The notes under the pieces: generated by a model
The model's input: only the letters and a program-made list of their open reading frames with translations
The model's database searches: none
What the model was told of the DNA's origin: nothing
DNA from: a virus
Strand: one strand, 5' to 3'
DNA: 35,774 nucleotides
Virus record (IMG/VR): IMGVR_UViG_3300020169_000050
Coordinates: 1 to 35,774 of that record
Shown here: piece after piece, positions 35,238-35,774 of the stretch
Position numbering within the stretch: position 1 is the first letter of the stretch
Layout: every line of letters starts with the position of its first letter
Translations under genes and position numbers: made by a program

Positions 35238-35774
35238 ATGAAAGTATTAGAATTATTTGCTGGCTCACGTTCAGTGGGCAAAGCCGCAGAAGAACTTGGG
35301 ATGAATGTATTCTCAAGTGACATCAAACAGTTTGGTGGTATCGACTACGTTGTTGACATCCTGGACTTTGATGTAGCAGAAGTGCATGGATTCAGTAAGA
35401 ATCTATGGGTGCCCGATGTGATCTGGGCGTCACCCCCATGTACATCGTATAGCATTGCAGGTGTGAGACACCACCGCAATGGACAAGAACCTACGTCAGA
35501 GTTCGCTGTAAAGAGTGACAAGATTATAGACAAAGTTCATGAGTTGATACACTACTTTACACTGTTGAATCCAAACCTTGTGTACTACATTGAGAACCCT
35601 CGTGGTATGCTACGCAAGATGGACTTCATGAAGCGTCATCCGATACGACACACGGTAACGTACTGCCAGTATGGGGACACACGTATGAAGCCAACCGACA
35701 TATGGACTAACGACTTGCGTTGGAACCCACGCCCTATGTGTAAGAATGGTGCGCCTTGTCATGAGCCTGCACCA
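35238..35774 (+). CDS. C5-cytosine DNA methyltransferase, partial at window end
   Basis: At least 179 residues are present. Motif I is MKVLELFAGSRSVGKAAEEL, motif IV is WASPPCTSYSIAG with the catalytic Pro-Cys, motif VI is YYIENPRGML, and TYCQYGDTRMKPTDIWTN resembles motif VIII. This order is that of DNA cytosine-5 methyltransferases, which methylate cytosine within a recognition site using S-adenosylmethionine. In phages they usually protect DNA from host restriction. The ATG lies in the TTGCCTTATGAA context shared with other early genes. The target recognition domain would lie beyond the window, so specificity cannot be judged. Confidence 0.85.
   Translation, partial: MKVLELFAGSRSVGKAAEELGMNVFSSDIKQFGGIDYVVDILDFDVAEVHGFSKNLWVPDVIWASPPCTSYSIAGVRHHRNGQEPTSEFAVKSDKIIDKVHELIHYFTLLNPNLVYYIENPRGMLRKMDFMKRHPIRHTVTYCQYGDTRMKPTDIWTNDLRWNPRPMCKNGAPCHEPAP

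Overview
The window is a segment of a tailed-phage genome, most probably a podovirus-like phage of a Bacteroidetes (flavobacterial-type) host and plausibly aquatic. It carries a head-and-packaging gene set in the order terminase large subunit, portal, scaffold-like protein, major capsid protein and connector/tail proteins. The leftmost protein resembles the 'stabilization' protein of crAss-like phages. At least eight genes are preceded by the Bacteroidetes -7 promoter element TAnnTTTG, and Shine-Dalgarno sequences are not evident. No integrase, transposase, CRISPR array or canonical tRNA was found.

Layout. About 1-26.7 kb is a minus-strand late block. Read in its transcription direction (right to left) it has: small basic proteins; a fibre-like protein; two small proteins; a 2OG-Fe(II) oxygenase; a GroES-like protein; a coiled-coil protein; terminase; portal; a Cys-rich beta protein; a 1727-residue collagen-like protein; a 64-aa protein; a second 2OG-Fe(II) oxygenase; a three-domain glycosyltransferase/lysyl-hydroxylase protein; a 47-aa protein; three small basic proteins; then scaffold, major capsid and tail genes. 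Four single plus-strand genes interrupt or flank this block: an exported protein, a nucleotidyltransferase-like protein, a winged-helix-like protein and a DUF5675-like protein. Several carry their own promoters or terminators. 27.2-30.9 kb is mostly regulatory: long non-coding alternating purine-pyrimidine tracts, hairpins, repeated promoter modules and two related structured RNA elements among small genes. From 29.7 kb to the end a plus-strand accessory/early block encodes small unknown proteins, an amidoligase, a class II glutamine amidotransferase and a C5-cytosine DNA methyltransferase cut by the window edge.

How the genes fit together. The most striking system is a phage collagen with its own modification enzymes. 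The collagen has about 515 Gly-X-Y triplets, no proline in the triplets, lysine in a very large share of Y positions, and a C1q-like C-terminal head. It is translationally coupled to a 64-aa gene. Next comes a 2OG oxygenase coupled to a 770-aa fusion of a GT4-like domain, a GT25-like domain (the fold of collagen galactosyltransferases) and a procollagen-lysine-hydroxylase-like domain. This predicts a virion fibre carrying glycosylated hydroxylysine. A second candidate system is the amidoligase plus glutaminase pair in the early block.

The early region also has an unusual regulatory code. Four promoters share two 7-bp direct repeats (TTTAACA, 11-bp period) placed exactly 21 bp upstream of TATGTTTG or a near match. 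The geometry recalls Pho-box operators. Functional statements are inferences from motifs and context read by eye; no searches or computations were run.
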